Below are positions 49,501-60,509 of a DNA stretch of 64,000 bases, piece by piece. How positions within the stretch are numbered: the stretch's first letter is position 1; each line of letters opens with the position of its first letter. The notes below the pieces were generated by a model. That model searched no databases and was not told the DNA's origin. It was given only the letters and a program-made list of their open reading frames with translations. The stretch lies in contig CM050656.1 in assembly GCA_027574665.1 (NCBI GenBank), forward strand, positions 6,633,001-6,697,000, read 5' to 3'. A program made the position numbers and the translations under genes. The stretch comes from Rhynochetos jubatus (taxonomy: Eukaryota > Chordata > Aves > Eurypygiformes > Rhynochetidae).

Positions 49501-52500
49501 TGGAGTTACAAGTGCTGCTGAGTGATGGCTCAGATGGCAGGCGGGGGCAGCAGTGTAGGACTCTGCTGCCTGCCTGTGTAGCTCAAACTTGTTCTGACCT
49601 TGTAGCAGCCATCTCTAGGTTTAGAAGCGGTTTAGTTGTTATTTCTTGGCACTTCTGTTGAGAGTGGCCACAAGAATACTTGCTGCATGTTGATAAGAGA
49701 AATCTTATTAACAGACGTGTTACAGTAGTGGCTCTGGGTGTCCATTGTTTGATGCTGAACGGGTAGTGTGGAAGTGAGTTTACCTTCCATCATCAACCCT
49801 TCCTCCCACCCTTAAAAGGATAATAGAATAATGACAAGGATTGTTCTTCCCCTACTTAACGTTAACTACTGTGATTCTGCCTGCCTTTGCCCCCTCTGCA
49901 TTGCAGCAGGTTTTCAGCAGAGGCTTGGTGTGCTACCCAGGTGTCAGCGAGGTATTGTTTGTTACTCTGTGGGGTAGCACCGACGTTCTGCTGGACGGTG
50001 TACCAGCTAAGGCGAGGCAGCAGTGAGGGGGGAAAAGAGCTAGCAGTTTTTTGTACAATCCACTGTCCTTTTGTGCAGAGGAGAGGGTGAATTCTTTGCT
50101 GGTTCGGTGGGTGTCTCTGTTACCCAAGTCCTGAGGTGGTGAGGTTCCTTGACTGGCTGAGAAAAAGTATATGCTGTTAATGCTTTATTTTAGCATCATC
50201 CCTTTAAGCCTGTGTATCTGTGGGAGATCTGATCTTAACGCCCACCACTCAGACTTTATCTAGCAAGGCTTTGTGGCCTTGGCTTCAGTCTAGTTACACC
50301 GAATCCTGAAACATGTTAGGTAATAGATACTTGAATACAAATAGCTTTGCAGAAGAGAAATATGGAAGACAACATAGGTCTTATGCAACTCTTCTATATT
50401 CCTTCTCAGGATTTCCCCCTCTTCCTGGTGTTGCAGCAGCGGATGGTGACAGCACGATAGCTGCTGTGCTGGAAAATGCCAGCAAGCTGGTGAACCTGGA
50501 GGAGAACGGTGAAGAGGAGGAGGTTAGTACTTCTCGCTAGGATGTGTAAAAGTTGAAATGCTGTCTCTTTGGTGTGCAGAGATGAGGCTGTTGCATTTCC
50601 AGTCGAGCAAGGGTACTGGGGTGAAACACATTTCCCAGAAGTCTGGAGAGAACAGGATCTCAGTAGTAATTTCAGTTTGCATTGCAGTGGGGGGGGGAAG
50701 AGATGAGATGTTATTACCGTCAGTGCTTAGAGCCTGAATCCACAGTTTGCCTCTTTCATAACTGTCTTCTGTGTGGGTTTTGTTTTCACTTAAGATCCCG
50801 GCCACCCCTTTACATTGGTCTAAAGTATTTAAATTTCTGCTTTCATCCTGCATCCCAGAAGCTCCTCTGGTTGTGCTTTCCCAGTATGTTCAACACTTCC
50901 TGCTTTTTGTCAGGCAGCATCAGCCTTTAGACTTTAGTTTGATTGTCTTTCTGGATTTGGTTGCTGATTGATTGTGCTTTCAACTGGAGAAGCTTTTGAT
51001 GGAGAGAATTCCTGGATTATTGATTTTCTGCATGCATCTGCTTTTTTTGAAATCACTGCCTTGTTGAACATTCCTTTTGTCCCTTCTGTAACGGAGGTTT
51101 GATGCTTGAATAGGTCAACGACCTTGTGGTGTGGCATGGCTGATAAACCTCCAGAAGTCAAAATTTGCTGTCTGGAATGTTATGCTTTCTTCAGAAGTGA
51201 TACCAGAAGGCTGATAGAGTGATAACCGTGGTGGTTGATGCTCGAGATGCTGTCCTCAACTCTGGAATAGATTTTTATGCATTTAATATGAAATTCTTCT
51301 TGTTACGCTAGAATGAACCTCTGACACAGGCCCCAGTTGCCAAGAAGCCTGCTGAGCTGCCTGGAAAGCCAACCCAAGTTGTTAAGCCTATTACAGGGCC
51401 GTCTGCTGTAGCTGAGGAGGAGAGCTCTCCTGAGCATGCAAAACGAGCGACATCACCCTCCACCCTGGGCAAGGCAGAGTCAGTGGATCACCTCCCTCCA
51501 GCTGGTAAGGGGAAGGGATGGGATCATCATTCCCAGTGATCCAAGTGCTAGTCGTTTGCACTAGTTTTGTTTACTACCTTGGTAAAGGCTTTCATTGTAG
51601 ATAGGAGTCTGTGACTGTGTGGCATAGATTTCCTCTGACGGGAGCCCGTATATGTGCCTGCTGGTTAGCAGATCCAGCCTAGGCAGCTTTATTTCACAGA
51701 GGCAATGTGTGTAATTATAAGGGTGATTGGGTTTTTAATTAACTTTGATGTAACAAGTGTACCGATTCATAATGTTTAACTGCTCACAGTTGAACTCTAC
51801 ATACACTCTCATGAAAGCGGATGGCTTGCCAGTGTGAATCATTCAGCGATCTAACACAGCTTCCTACATCAAACAGGGGTTTCTGCCTGGTCCTTCATCC
51901 AAGGATCTCCAACTGGCATGTAGGCAGTAGTTCATCAATCTCTAGTCCTCCTGTTGCTGAGGTCACTAAACAGCTTTCTGTACCAGATTAATTGCACAGA
52001 TAGTAGGGGACAGCCACGGCCTCACGGTGTGATTTGGACACACCCCAGCATTGTTCAGGCTCTCACTGATTCTGTCCTTGTGCCTTGGCTATGATCCCAT
52101 CATTCTTCTTCCATTCTGCCCTGGGTAGTTCCCTCAGGGCGAAGCAGAACTGCCTAGTTGGCTGGTGTGAGCTCTTTTGCAGAGTGCAGAGGCATTTCTC
52201 AGTGTCACTGTGATTAGCTCATAACTCTTCTCTAGAAAATTCCATTACTTGTTCTATAAAGACCACTAAAACATAGTAGTTGTCCACTTTGGCTTTGAAA
52301 AAAATCTATGAATCCTCAAGAGATTTGTGTTTTGCAATTTCAGCTGACATATTCATCTCTTACGAGACGTGCCCAAGCCTTGTGCTGTGAAGGAATTGAT
52401 AATACCCGCTCTCTGGAGTTAGAGTAATCTCCTCTGGGCTTATCAAGTCATTTAAGAGATGACCAGTAGGTGCAGCAAGAACCTGCAGAGATTCTTGATT

Positions 52501-55500
52501 TTCACAACAAGATGTCAGTACTTCACTGATGCAAAGCTGTATTTCACTGACGCAGAGCTGTATTTCACTAGCCAAAGTTCATTCTGTGATGCAAACATAA
52601 CCTCTTTCCCCCCAGAATTACAAAGAGCAGTTTATAGCTGCCCGTAGCTGATAAATCAGCCGTAAAAAAACCTCTTTTCAGAGAGCGCAAGGCGCAGGGA
52701 GGTGTGGGAGTGGCGCGGAGCAGTTGCACTTCAGGCCTGTACCAGGGAAGTCAAGAAGCCCCGATGGGTTCGATGAATGGCTTTGCTCAGCCCATTCTCC
52801 ACAAACGTCGTTTGAAAATACCTGTGCTCTGTGCCTCAGCCTCGCAGAGCCCGCCGTGGGTTTTGTCTCTGCGGAGGCTGGGCTGGCTACCTTGCCTCAT
52901 TAGTTTAGTTTTGGCTGACTGGGCAAATTGCTTGCAGCAGCAGGACAGCGGGCTCTTTTGCGAGGATGGGAATAAGCTGATCATCATCCGACAGCAGTGA
53001 CCGTAGCGTGAGTCGCTGGTCGATTCATTTGCCGAGACAGGCACCTCTTGCAAGGGTGGTTTAGCTGTAGAGTGTCCTTTGGAAATGGCTGTAATCCGCT
53101 CAGACTGTGCCATTTCCTAAGTGAGGTGTAAGAAGAAGCAAGATGCACTGACCCGTTACAGTGTAAAGCAATCTTTTCTGACTTGTGTGCTTGTCCTTAC
53201 CGCTTCAGGAAGGGAAGAGGGGATCCAAGAATTAATGTACTAAGTGGGCAAGGAGTCACAGGCAGGCAGAGGTGGATATGTCTGAACGTGGCTGCACACA
53301 TTGGTTCATCTGCGGTGGGGTTTTTCTGACAGATCAGGGTAGAGGGAAGAAATGAGCACAGAAGATGCTCATAATATTTGCTGTCTTTTAGGAGTTAATC
53401 CCAGAATGGTTTGGGTTGGAAGGGACCTTAGAGACCATCCAGTTCCAACTCCCTGCCATGGGCAGGGTCACCCTCCACTAGACCAGGTTGCTCCAAGCCT
53501 CATCCAGCCTGGCCTTGAACACTTCCAGGGAAGGGACATCCACAGCTTCTCTGGGCAACCTGTCCCAGTGCCTCCCCACCCTCTCCAGGAAGAATTTTTT
53601 CCTTGCATCCAATCTAAATCTCCGCACTTTCAATTTAAATCCGTTACCCCTTGTCCTGTCACCCCCTGCCCTTGTAAAAAGCCCCCCCCAGCTTCCGTGT
53701 AGGCCCCCTTCAAGCACTGGAAGGTGCTATAAGGTCTCCCCAGGCTCTTCTCCAGGCTGAGCACCCCCAACTCTCTCAGCCTGTCCCCATGGCAGAGAGG
53801 CTCCAGCCCTCGGAGCATCATGTCAACCTGTCAAGCTGAAAGTTTGAATTCAGGTTCTGGTTTGGACCAATCAGCTGTACTGGAGTCGGTTTGCTGTCTG
53901 CAAACAGGGAGCTGTAATTACTGTTGTGACACCTGTGAAGTGCTGGGAGGTGTTTTGGTGAAGGATGACATGACAGGAGGAAGTTGATTTCTTTTTCTGA
54001 TACTTGAAATTGAAACTGGCCTGGAAACAGCGAAGTGCAGTAAGGAAATGTCCTCACTCGATATCTGTACTTTCCCTGACCTTTTTCTGTCTATAAACTG
54101 AACACAATGAACCTGTTTCAGGGGCATGGCAGTGTCAGATGAGCGAGGTTTTTATACAACTGTTTTTCAGCTAGGGAACAGCTGGAATTTCTGGAGAACA
54201 GAAAGAAGCAATACGTGAAGGCAGCCGTCAAAGCAAAGAAGGAAAATAACCTTGAACAGGCTAAGATATATCTCAGAACAGCGAAGAGCTTTGACCCAAA
54301 AATTGAGCAAGCAAAATGTGGCAAACCTGTTGATATTTCCAAGGTTAGTAGAACTGTTAGCATTGTGCTTCGTTTCATATTGTTGGACATCTCAGTGCGA
54401 CGGTGCATGGTTTAATAAGTATTTCTTGACATAAAATGTTCAGTTAGTTTGCTCAAGTGACAAACCTGGATTTGCCCTGAAATTCCCCAGTGATTTTGGT
54501 TTAGTTTTTGGTTTCTTTCCTCTGCTGCTCCTCAGATGTGCCAGATTTTGAGAAAATGCATTCTCTGTGAACCGTTTGCTCCCCGATTTACACTGGCACA
54601 CCTAAAGCATGCAGCTGGGAAGTGTTCCCTGGGCGTAGGGCGTGAGTACATCTCTTAGTGGTGTCCGAACCCTGTTCTGAGAGGAGGATCGGGTACGCGT
54701 GACGCAGTGGTGCCCTGGTGTCTGTTGGTATCTGGGGAGATGGGGAAGCCAGACTGCACTGTAAGGTGCTCCTGACCTGAATGATCAGGGAACTAGGCCT
54801 GTAGGCATCGGCAGGGGTTTAGGACTTACGCAGCTGTCGGACAGTGCTGTCAGTGGTGTTTGGGTTGGAATCGCCTTGAGGAGAAAACCAGCCCATCTCC
54901 CTTCACTGACCTTTCCGTTCATCCTGGCTGGGTTTGGCCTACTGAAACGGGGTGTTCTTGTGTTGCAGCTGCCGTCACCCCCGACAGATGATGAGGGTGA
55001 TTTTATCTTCATACACCACGAAGATGTCAGGCTGTCCCAGAAAGCAGATGAAGTATATGCACAGCTCGTAAAATTGCTGAAGGACCAACATGAGGTGATC
55101 AGTTTATCTTGTTTAGAAATGTTTTGGGGTTTTAGTAGCATTTCTCTGGATTTTATTAATCTTACAATCCCGATGTTGTTTCTGTGGGGGTCTTCTGGTT
55201 TTCTTTAAAAATACTCTTGATTTTGTGTGTCCTAAAATTGAAAATTTTCAGAGCTGGATTCTTTACTGGTTGAAGTCAGCGGGTGGGCTTTGGAGGCTTG
55301 GGACTATCGAATTATCCCTATTAAAGATGAGCGCTCATGTTCGAAAGTGGTACCTGAACGATTAAGACCAGCCCTTGGGTGAACCTCATATCTAGAAATT
55401 CAGCGATTAAAAAGTCATAGGGCAGAACAGCCCAAACAACCGCTGGGCTCAGCTTTGGGCTCAGAGGACTCGGGGGTGGGGAGAAGTGTGTGTAGGTGGA

Positions 55501-58500
55501 TGGGTTTGGGTGATTACGGAAAACTTGGCTTTTCTTAAATGAGGTCGTCATCAACCTCAAAACGCTCTGCCAATCACGAGTCTGTGTGTAAGGTCACTAA
55601 GTGCATCTGTGTTTGTGGTGTTTGTGTTGACAGAGGTGTTTGCAGTATTCCAAGCAATTCATGCATCTGGGAAACGTAGCAGAAACGACTCGGTAAGACC
55701 CTCTGCCTGCTCTTAGTCAGCCCACAGTGTGGTCGCTGCAGGCCTGAGCCTGCCTGACGCCCCTGAAGGTGATGGGGTTCGGGTTGGTAAGCTGCCCGCG
55801 ATGCGAAGGGGTCAGTAACTGAGCCTGCGTCCCTCGAGCTGCTCTCAGACCTGCGGTCTGAGGGTTACTCTGTGGCCTGTACATGGCAGAATGCTCTGTT
55901 TGACGCTCCAGTGTGTGTGTAGCTTTGCTGTTGTTCGTTTCCCTTTTCTGTAGGTTTGAGAAACTGGCACAAGGTTGTAGAAAGGACATGGACATCCTGC
56001 AGCTTGCGCGGGCACAAGGAATGGAGCCTCCAAGCCATCACTTTGAGGAAAGAACCTTCAAGATGATAAGGTGTGGAAAACCAGAGGGATTACTTGGAGA
56101 GACTGGGATGAGTTTTCTGGTTGCTAGCTCTTACTAAAGGAATTGTTGACTTCAGCAAACTTGGGTGGCACCTAGGGTTAGGCTCAGCATTCCTGAAAAC
56201 GCTCTCAACAACTTAAATACAAAGAAGTTGTTCTCTAACTGCTGTTCTGGACTCTTTTGATTTCAAAATATCTCCAGCTTCATCTCTTACATTCTGCTAC
56301 TTCAGCCACTTTTCCTTCCTCTCTATTTTTCCCTCAATCCTGTCGCCTTTGGGCTTTGTTCTTGGCATTTTCCGCTGTACCTCAGAGATGGGTTTTGCCT
56401 CGGTTTGTGCTCTTCCCTTGCTCTTCCGTAGTTGCAGATGATGATCTGTGTGGGAGTGCACTGTAGAAAAAGGCCCGACCAACACCAGTGGCATCCTGGT
56501 CTGGCCGTGGATCGGGCGGCGGTGGGCTCCTGGAATGAATGTGCCTTTTTTTGTCTTTATTTTTCACAGGATATTTTCTGAGCTCAACAGCACAGAAATG
56601 CATCTTCTTATTGTCAGGGGGATAAACCTACCAGCTCCGCCAGGTACGTACTCAAAAGGGCATGTGGGCTTTTTCCTCTGAGTAGGTAAGGAAGGTAGTG
56701 GAGAGTGAGATTTCTGTACCTTGAGGAGCACTCCAGGAGTCAAGACCTTTGTAGCCAGCGCTTATTGAAACAAAATAACCAGGTTTCAGGCTCAAGCCCC
56801 CCAAAACCCCTTTAAACAGTATAAAGATGAATGAAGAAAGCAGAAGAGTAAAGAGAATCTGGGTTCCATGTGGACAGAGGGAAGAACTTTAAATTGTCCT
56901 GGGTTGGCTCGTAACTGGGTCATAATTGAAGTTTTATCTCCTATTTTGTTACGAGTGCCTGCCTTAACTCTGCACCACCCTAGCATGTACTGACCCTTCA
57001 GTGGGCAGGAGCTGCTCCGGGCAACGTAACTGCTTTTAGCCCCGTGTTTCGGGGGGGCTTGTAAAACCATCTGCGCTAGATTTGTCTCCGGACTAACAGC
57101 AGCGTTACAGAGAGTAGCCGTGTTTTCCTTTGGATGGCAGCTTTCTATGGATTTTGCTTTGAAAACCACGCGATGACAATGCCTGTGTTGGCTGGTTGTT
57201 GTCTCGTTCAGGTGTATCGCCAAGAGATTTGGATGCGTTTGTGAAGTTTGAATTTCAGTACCCGAGTGCGGTGAGTGTGTGTCCTGGCTCTTCTGTTCCT
57301 CAGTCGGTGACCCTGGCCGCTGTATGAGCTCCTGAGGGCTTCCAGGAGGAAGTGTGGGTTTGTATTAGAAGGGGAAACCACTTTCAGACGTACTGCCTGA
57401 ACTCACCTTGGGAACAGAAACTTTTGTCTGAGAAACGGCCCCGCTGGACGTGTTTCCTGCGGATTTGAGCTTTGCAGCACCTTTCTCTTGACGTTGGCAC
57501 CTTACACTTAGCAGTGCGGTGTCTGCTTCAGGCTTGCTGCTTCTCTGGCTGGCTGAGCGCTCGCTGGCTGCTGAACGGCATTCACAGTGCTGAGCCTGGC
57601 CCCCCTTTCCCCCGGAGGACGTCAACCAGAGCGTGTCCAGGGTTTGCAAAATCTGTAGAAGTTCATTTCTTTCACGGGTGCCAACGCGCTGGTAACTTTA
57701 AACACGAGGGTGCGCGAGACCGTCACCAGGGGCGAGGGGTCACCTTAGATGTGAGCCTCTCATTCCTTTAAGGAAACAAGCTTTTAAAGGCTTTGGGTTT
57801 GGACACCTCATTATAAAGAAGGATTAAAAAGGTTAATCTGTGTCCTGAAATGAATGCACATGACACCTGCCGATGTAATTAGAAAATACATATGTGCATA
57901 TCTGGAGAAGGGACTTAGGCCTGTTTCTTGACCTTACTAATTAATACCTACGTGCATATGTATGTGGGCATATATATGTGTATGTATATAAAAGGTACGT
58001 ATACGTATATATGTTGCTTTTTTCCTTGAAACTGCCCAGCGTGATCCTGTTCCCCTCACCTTTAAAAGCAGTCTCGGGCCTGAAAAACCCTGAAAGCGTT
58101 GAGCTTAGAAGGGCTTCTGAAGAGGGCTGTCAGTAGAAATGCTGGGGCTTCTGCTGCTTGCTCTGTAGGGCAGCGCACTTGCAGGACTCACACTTAGCCC
58201 TGTGCGAGTGCAGAGCCGAGATTTTTCTCTCTTAATGCATTTTGCAGCAATTCCACTCGCATCCAAGTACCGATGGGAAACGGGTGACGGTCCGATGGGG
58301 TTTGTGTTGAGGTTTGAGTTCTGTGAGGCTGGTGGAGCCCCCCGTTAGGGTGGCGGGGAACAGAGTTCGTCTGTATGAGTAATTTACAGGGGAATAAGCA
58401 AAAATCAGCACTCTGTTGTTCTTTGTTTCAAAAAAGCCAGATCTGTGCTGCTTAGCCAACAGTCAAGTGCCCCACCTTTCTCCTTCACAGCTGAATCAGT

Positions 58501-60509
58501 TGTGCAAAGCAGCTGTGAATAATTAGGCTGTCCTTGTTCAGCCCCCAGAGATGTAGTTTGTGCTCTGCTTTAGGTTAAAAGTTAATTCATTTTGGTGGCA
58601 GATTGATTGTCAGGCAGAATAATAGTAGGGCAATTCCCTGAATGATTTGTGCTGAATTCCTTGTGTAGCTTATTATCCCAACTCACGCGGAAGGAACGGA
58701 ATTTACTGTGTCACGGAACATGCGCTGTGTATCGTGGAGTTCGACAGCCACAGCCAGTAACTTCCTGATGCTTGGATTGAATTGAGTGTGACCGTGTAGC
58801 TTATCTGTGGCTCCTACATTTCATTTAAAGTTTTGGCTTATTCTTTTTCTGGTGTTACACTTGTTACCACGATGAAATCCAAATATTTTAGCCTTGAATG
58901 TACAGTGACTCTTCCCATCGTTCAGGTAACCCCTAAGCCCTCGTGTTTCTTGCGTAGGTATAAAAGAAGCTGGTAACAGAAACGGTTGCTACTCTGTATT
59001 TTACAACGCTGTCTGCTGGCTTTATGTAACGTGTGTCTCTCTTTAATAGGAGCAACCTCAAAAGAGTAAAACACCTGTAATTAACAATACCAATTCTCCA
59101 GGTTAGTACTTTTTCTGGGACAGAGGGGAAAAACATTGCACCTTCGGAATGAGTGGAGAGTACAGGCCAGCCTCCTACTGTGAACGAGGCCAGAGGGCCT
59201 CCCGCCGCCTCTTCTCTCCTTTATTATGAAAGGGTTTGCTGGAGGGAGAAGTCCGGCTGTGTTGGGAATTTCTTCATCCCAGTATTGGTGGTAGTCACTG
59301 TGTTACGAATTAGGGAAATGATCGACTTACCAGTCGTGCCCTAGCTCTTGCTGCCAACCCTGCGGGGAGATGGGCCAGATAAATTGACTTCTTTAATAAA
59401 GAAAATTTATTCATTTTAATATTTCCATGGACCAGATCTTTTTCAGTTATTTTGCCCGGTGAGATTGCCAATTCTGTCGTGATTTTTGCTAATCAGTTAA
59501 CATTTCTGAACCTGACAAAACATCATCGCAGAAACAGGTGTTTTTTCAGGCAGTGTGTTCTGAAACCAACTAACATACTTTTTGTGCCTTTTGAGAACTA
59601 CCCTTTGTATCCTCAAAGGGTATACCTTTTGAGTAGATAGCTCGATACCACGTTACGCCCATCCTGCGTTTCAGAATTAAAGCCCTTGCACTCTGCGCCT
59701 CTGCTGTACTGTTCTTACCAATTCCTGCAGTCAGCAGCCATCTGGTATCAAACCAGCTTCGAATCCTGTATCCAAATCGCTACCTGTGCATTTATCTCCA
59801 CAGATCGTACCCACAGGTGTGTATACAGCGCTCTCTGAGTTCACCTACGTTTTCTGTTAAGAGTACAAGTCCTGACGCTCTGACATGGACAGTGGCGTTG
59901 CACGTCTTCCAGTAACTTGGTCTGCACCCGCTGAGCAGCCTCTTGGCTTCAGGGTGTTGGGTTCCCAGGCTTCAGGGTGTTGGGTTCCCAGGCTGACAGG
60001 CAGGGTGAGTGTTCCTGGGCAGCCCAGCAGACGAGTGGTTGAGCATCAGTGGCATGGTGTTTGACACCCTCTGGTAAAAAGGCCTCCTGTGGCATGGCTC
60101 TCGTCATGCTCATTAATGAAACCGGTGCTAAATTAGTTATATTATCAAAGCACCACTTCCGGTCTTCCTCTGCTTTTTCCTTGTCATTTGGTCCCTGTGA
60201 AGTGGGGATGACAGATCAGCTGTTGCACAGGGACACGAACTTGTTAATGATTGAGACAACCTACCGAGAAGGGGGCTCGTGCGGGTGTGAAGCATCCCTC
60301 ACAGCTGGGCCGCTCCGAGATACGCGGCTCTGAGTAACGGGCGTGATGCAGAGGCCTGCGCATCCTTTGCCCTTCACAGCTTACTCTGATTTTTCTGTAT
60401 CCTGACTAGAATATAACCAGCTGTTTAAGCTGAACATCAACCGAAATCACAGAGGCTTCCGACGAGCGGTTCGGTCCAAAGGAATTAAGTTCGAAGTGTT
60501 CCATAAAGG
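34516..60509 (+). CDS. CC2D1B: CC2D1B coiled-coil and C2 domain-containing protein 1B (3' partial)
   Basis: Coding exons: 34516-34581, 37499-37640, 41055-41170, 41810-41929, 43045-43182, 45156-45429, 45905-46029, 46169-46244, 47358-47468, 47798-47928 (5' edge uncertain), 48215-48287, 50410-50522, 51312-51504, 54171-54343, 54969-55094, 55634-55692, 55954-56070, 56570-56643, 57212-57270, 59050-59101, 60410-60509. They give about 812 in-frame residues. The last phase (GG left over) requires further exons beyond 64000, which should hold about 70 residues by comparison with human. CC2D1B (Freud-2) binds CHMP4 of ESCRT-III through its DM14 repeats and is also described as a DNA-binding repressor. 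The N-terminus MLGRRPKKSPQAKGQGAA resembles human. Four DM14 repeats are followed by the conserved GDFIFIHHEDVRLSQKADE, KQFMHLGNVAETTRFEKLAQ and a C2 domain. The CC2D1A paralog is less likely because of the ORC1 neighbour. Confidence 0.94.
43045..43182 (+). other. CC2D1B: CC2D1B DM14 repeat 1 (first exon)
   Basis: Encodes IEKRIANYRAAVSNAKESGE and SAKIRRYERGLK, the helical core of DM14 repeat 1. It continues as TLETMLAAAKKGKKINEEE at the start of exon 45156-45429. The acceptor is CTCTGAG, not CAG, but it is the one that keeps phase. Confidence 0.85.
45905..46244 (+). other. CC2D1B: CC2D1B DM14 repeat 2 (two exons)
   Basis: Exons 45905-46029 and 46169-46244 encode TRQKEYKLAALKAKQQGDLE and KFNVVLEALDSGQPIDLQNM, the DM14 pattern of a basic helix, a short linker and a proline/aspartate end. 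Both junctions are consensus. Confidence 0.85.
47798..48287 (+). other. CC2D1B: CC2D1B DM14 repeat 3 (two exons)
   Basis: Exons 47798-47928 and 48215-48287 encode TVLEALQQRLEKYKSAAAQA, DDRKGRMHERIAKQYQDAI and RAHKAGRKVNFSELPVPPG. This is the best conserved DM14 repeat. The first exon could instead begin at 47714, adding 28 in-frame residues. Confidence 0.85.
52519..52577. repeat. 21-base tandem repeat, about 2.5 copies
   Basis: The unit TACTTCACTGATGCAAAGCTG (52519-52539) is repeated at 52540-52560 with three substitutions, followed by a partial third copy. It lies in the CC2D1B intron between exons 51312-51504 and 54171-54343. Confidence 0.85.
53396..53822 (-). mobile_element. CR1 LINE 3' fragment, about 430 bases
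   Basis: The plus strand contains hallmarks of the reverse complement of a CR1 3' end: GGTTTGGGTTGGAAGGGACC, CCAGTTCCAACTCCCTGCCA and CACAGCTTCTCTGGGCAACC. On the minus strand a short frame near 53500-53600 reads HWDRLPREAVDVPSLEVFKA, resembling the end of CR1 ORF2. The copy is 5'-truncated, as is usual, and antisense to CC2D1B within an intron. It supports an avian source. Confidence 0.92.
54171..54343 (+). other. CC2D1B: CC2D1B DM14 repeat 4
   Basis: Encodes REQLEFLENRKKQYVKAAVK, KENNLEQAKIYLRTAKSFD and CGKPVDISK, matching the fourth DM14 repeat. Donor GTTAGT is non-ideal but in phase with exon 54969-55094. Confidence 0.88.
57948..58013. repeat. Alternating purine-pyrimidine AT-rich tract
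   Basis: A stretch of TA, CA, TG and CG steps (CATATATATGTGTATGTATA, then TACGTATACGTATATATG) alternates purines and pyrimidines almost throughout. It lies in a CC2D1B intron. Such tracts are prone to Z-DNA or cruciform formation and to length change. Confidence 0.7.
59599..59622. other. Perfect 9-bp inverted repeat flanked by direct repeats
   Basis: TACCCTTTG and CAAAGGGTA flank a six-base loop. The nine-base direct repeat CCTTTTGAG occurs at about 59587-59595 and 59625-59633 on either side. Intronic in CC2D1B; role unknown. Confidence 0.7.
59945..59990. repeat. Perfect 23-base tandem duplication
   Basis: A 23-base unit starting GGCTTCAGGGTGTTGGG occurs twice without a mismatch at 59945-59967 and 59968-59990, and the next four bases begin a third copy. 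It lies in the CC2D1B intron before exon 60410-60509. Perfect identity suggests a recent event. Confidence 0.92.

Larger units (their letters stand above)
56570..60509 (+). other. CC2D1B: CC2D1B C2 domain (four exons, C-terminal end missing)
   Basis: Exons 56570-56643, 57212-57270, 59050-59101 and 60410-60509 encode FSELNSTEMHLLIVRGINLP, DLDAFVKFEFQYP, TPVINNTNSPEYNQLFKLNI and RRAVRSKGIKFEVFHKG. These follow the C2 beta-sandwich order. The rest of the C2 domain (human SFFRSDKLVGTAHL onward) is not found before 64000. Confidence 0.88.

Noticed and set aside
52704..53113. Overlapping 98-codon and 108-codon frames on opposite strands in a CC2D1B intron
   Set aside because: No homology, no splice support, and mutual overlap suggests composition rather than coding.
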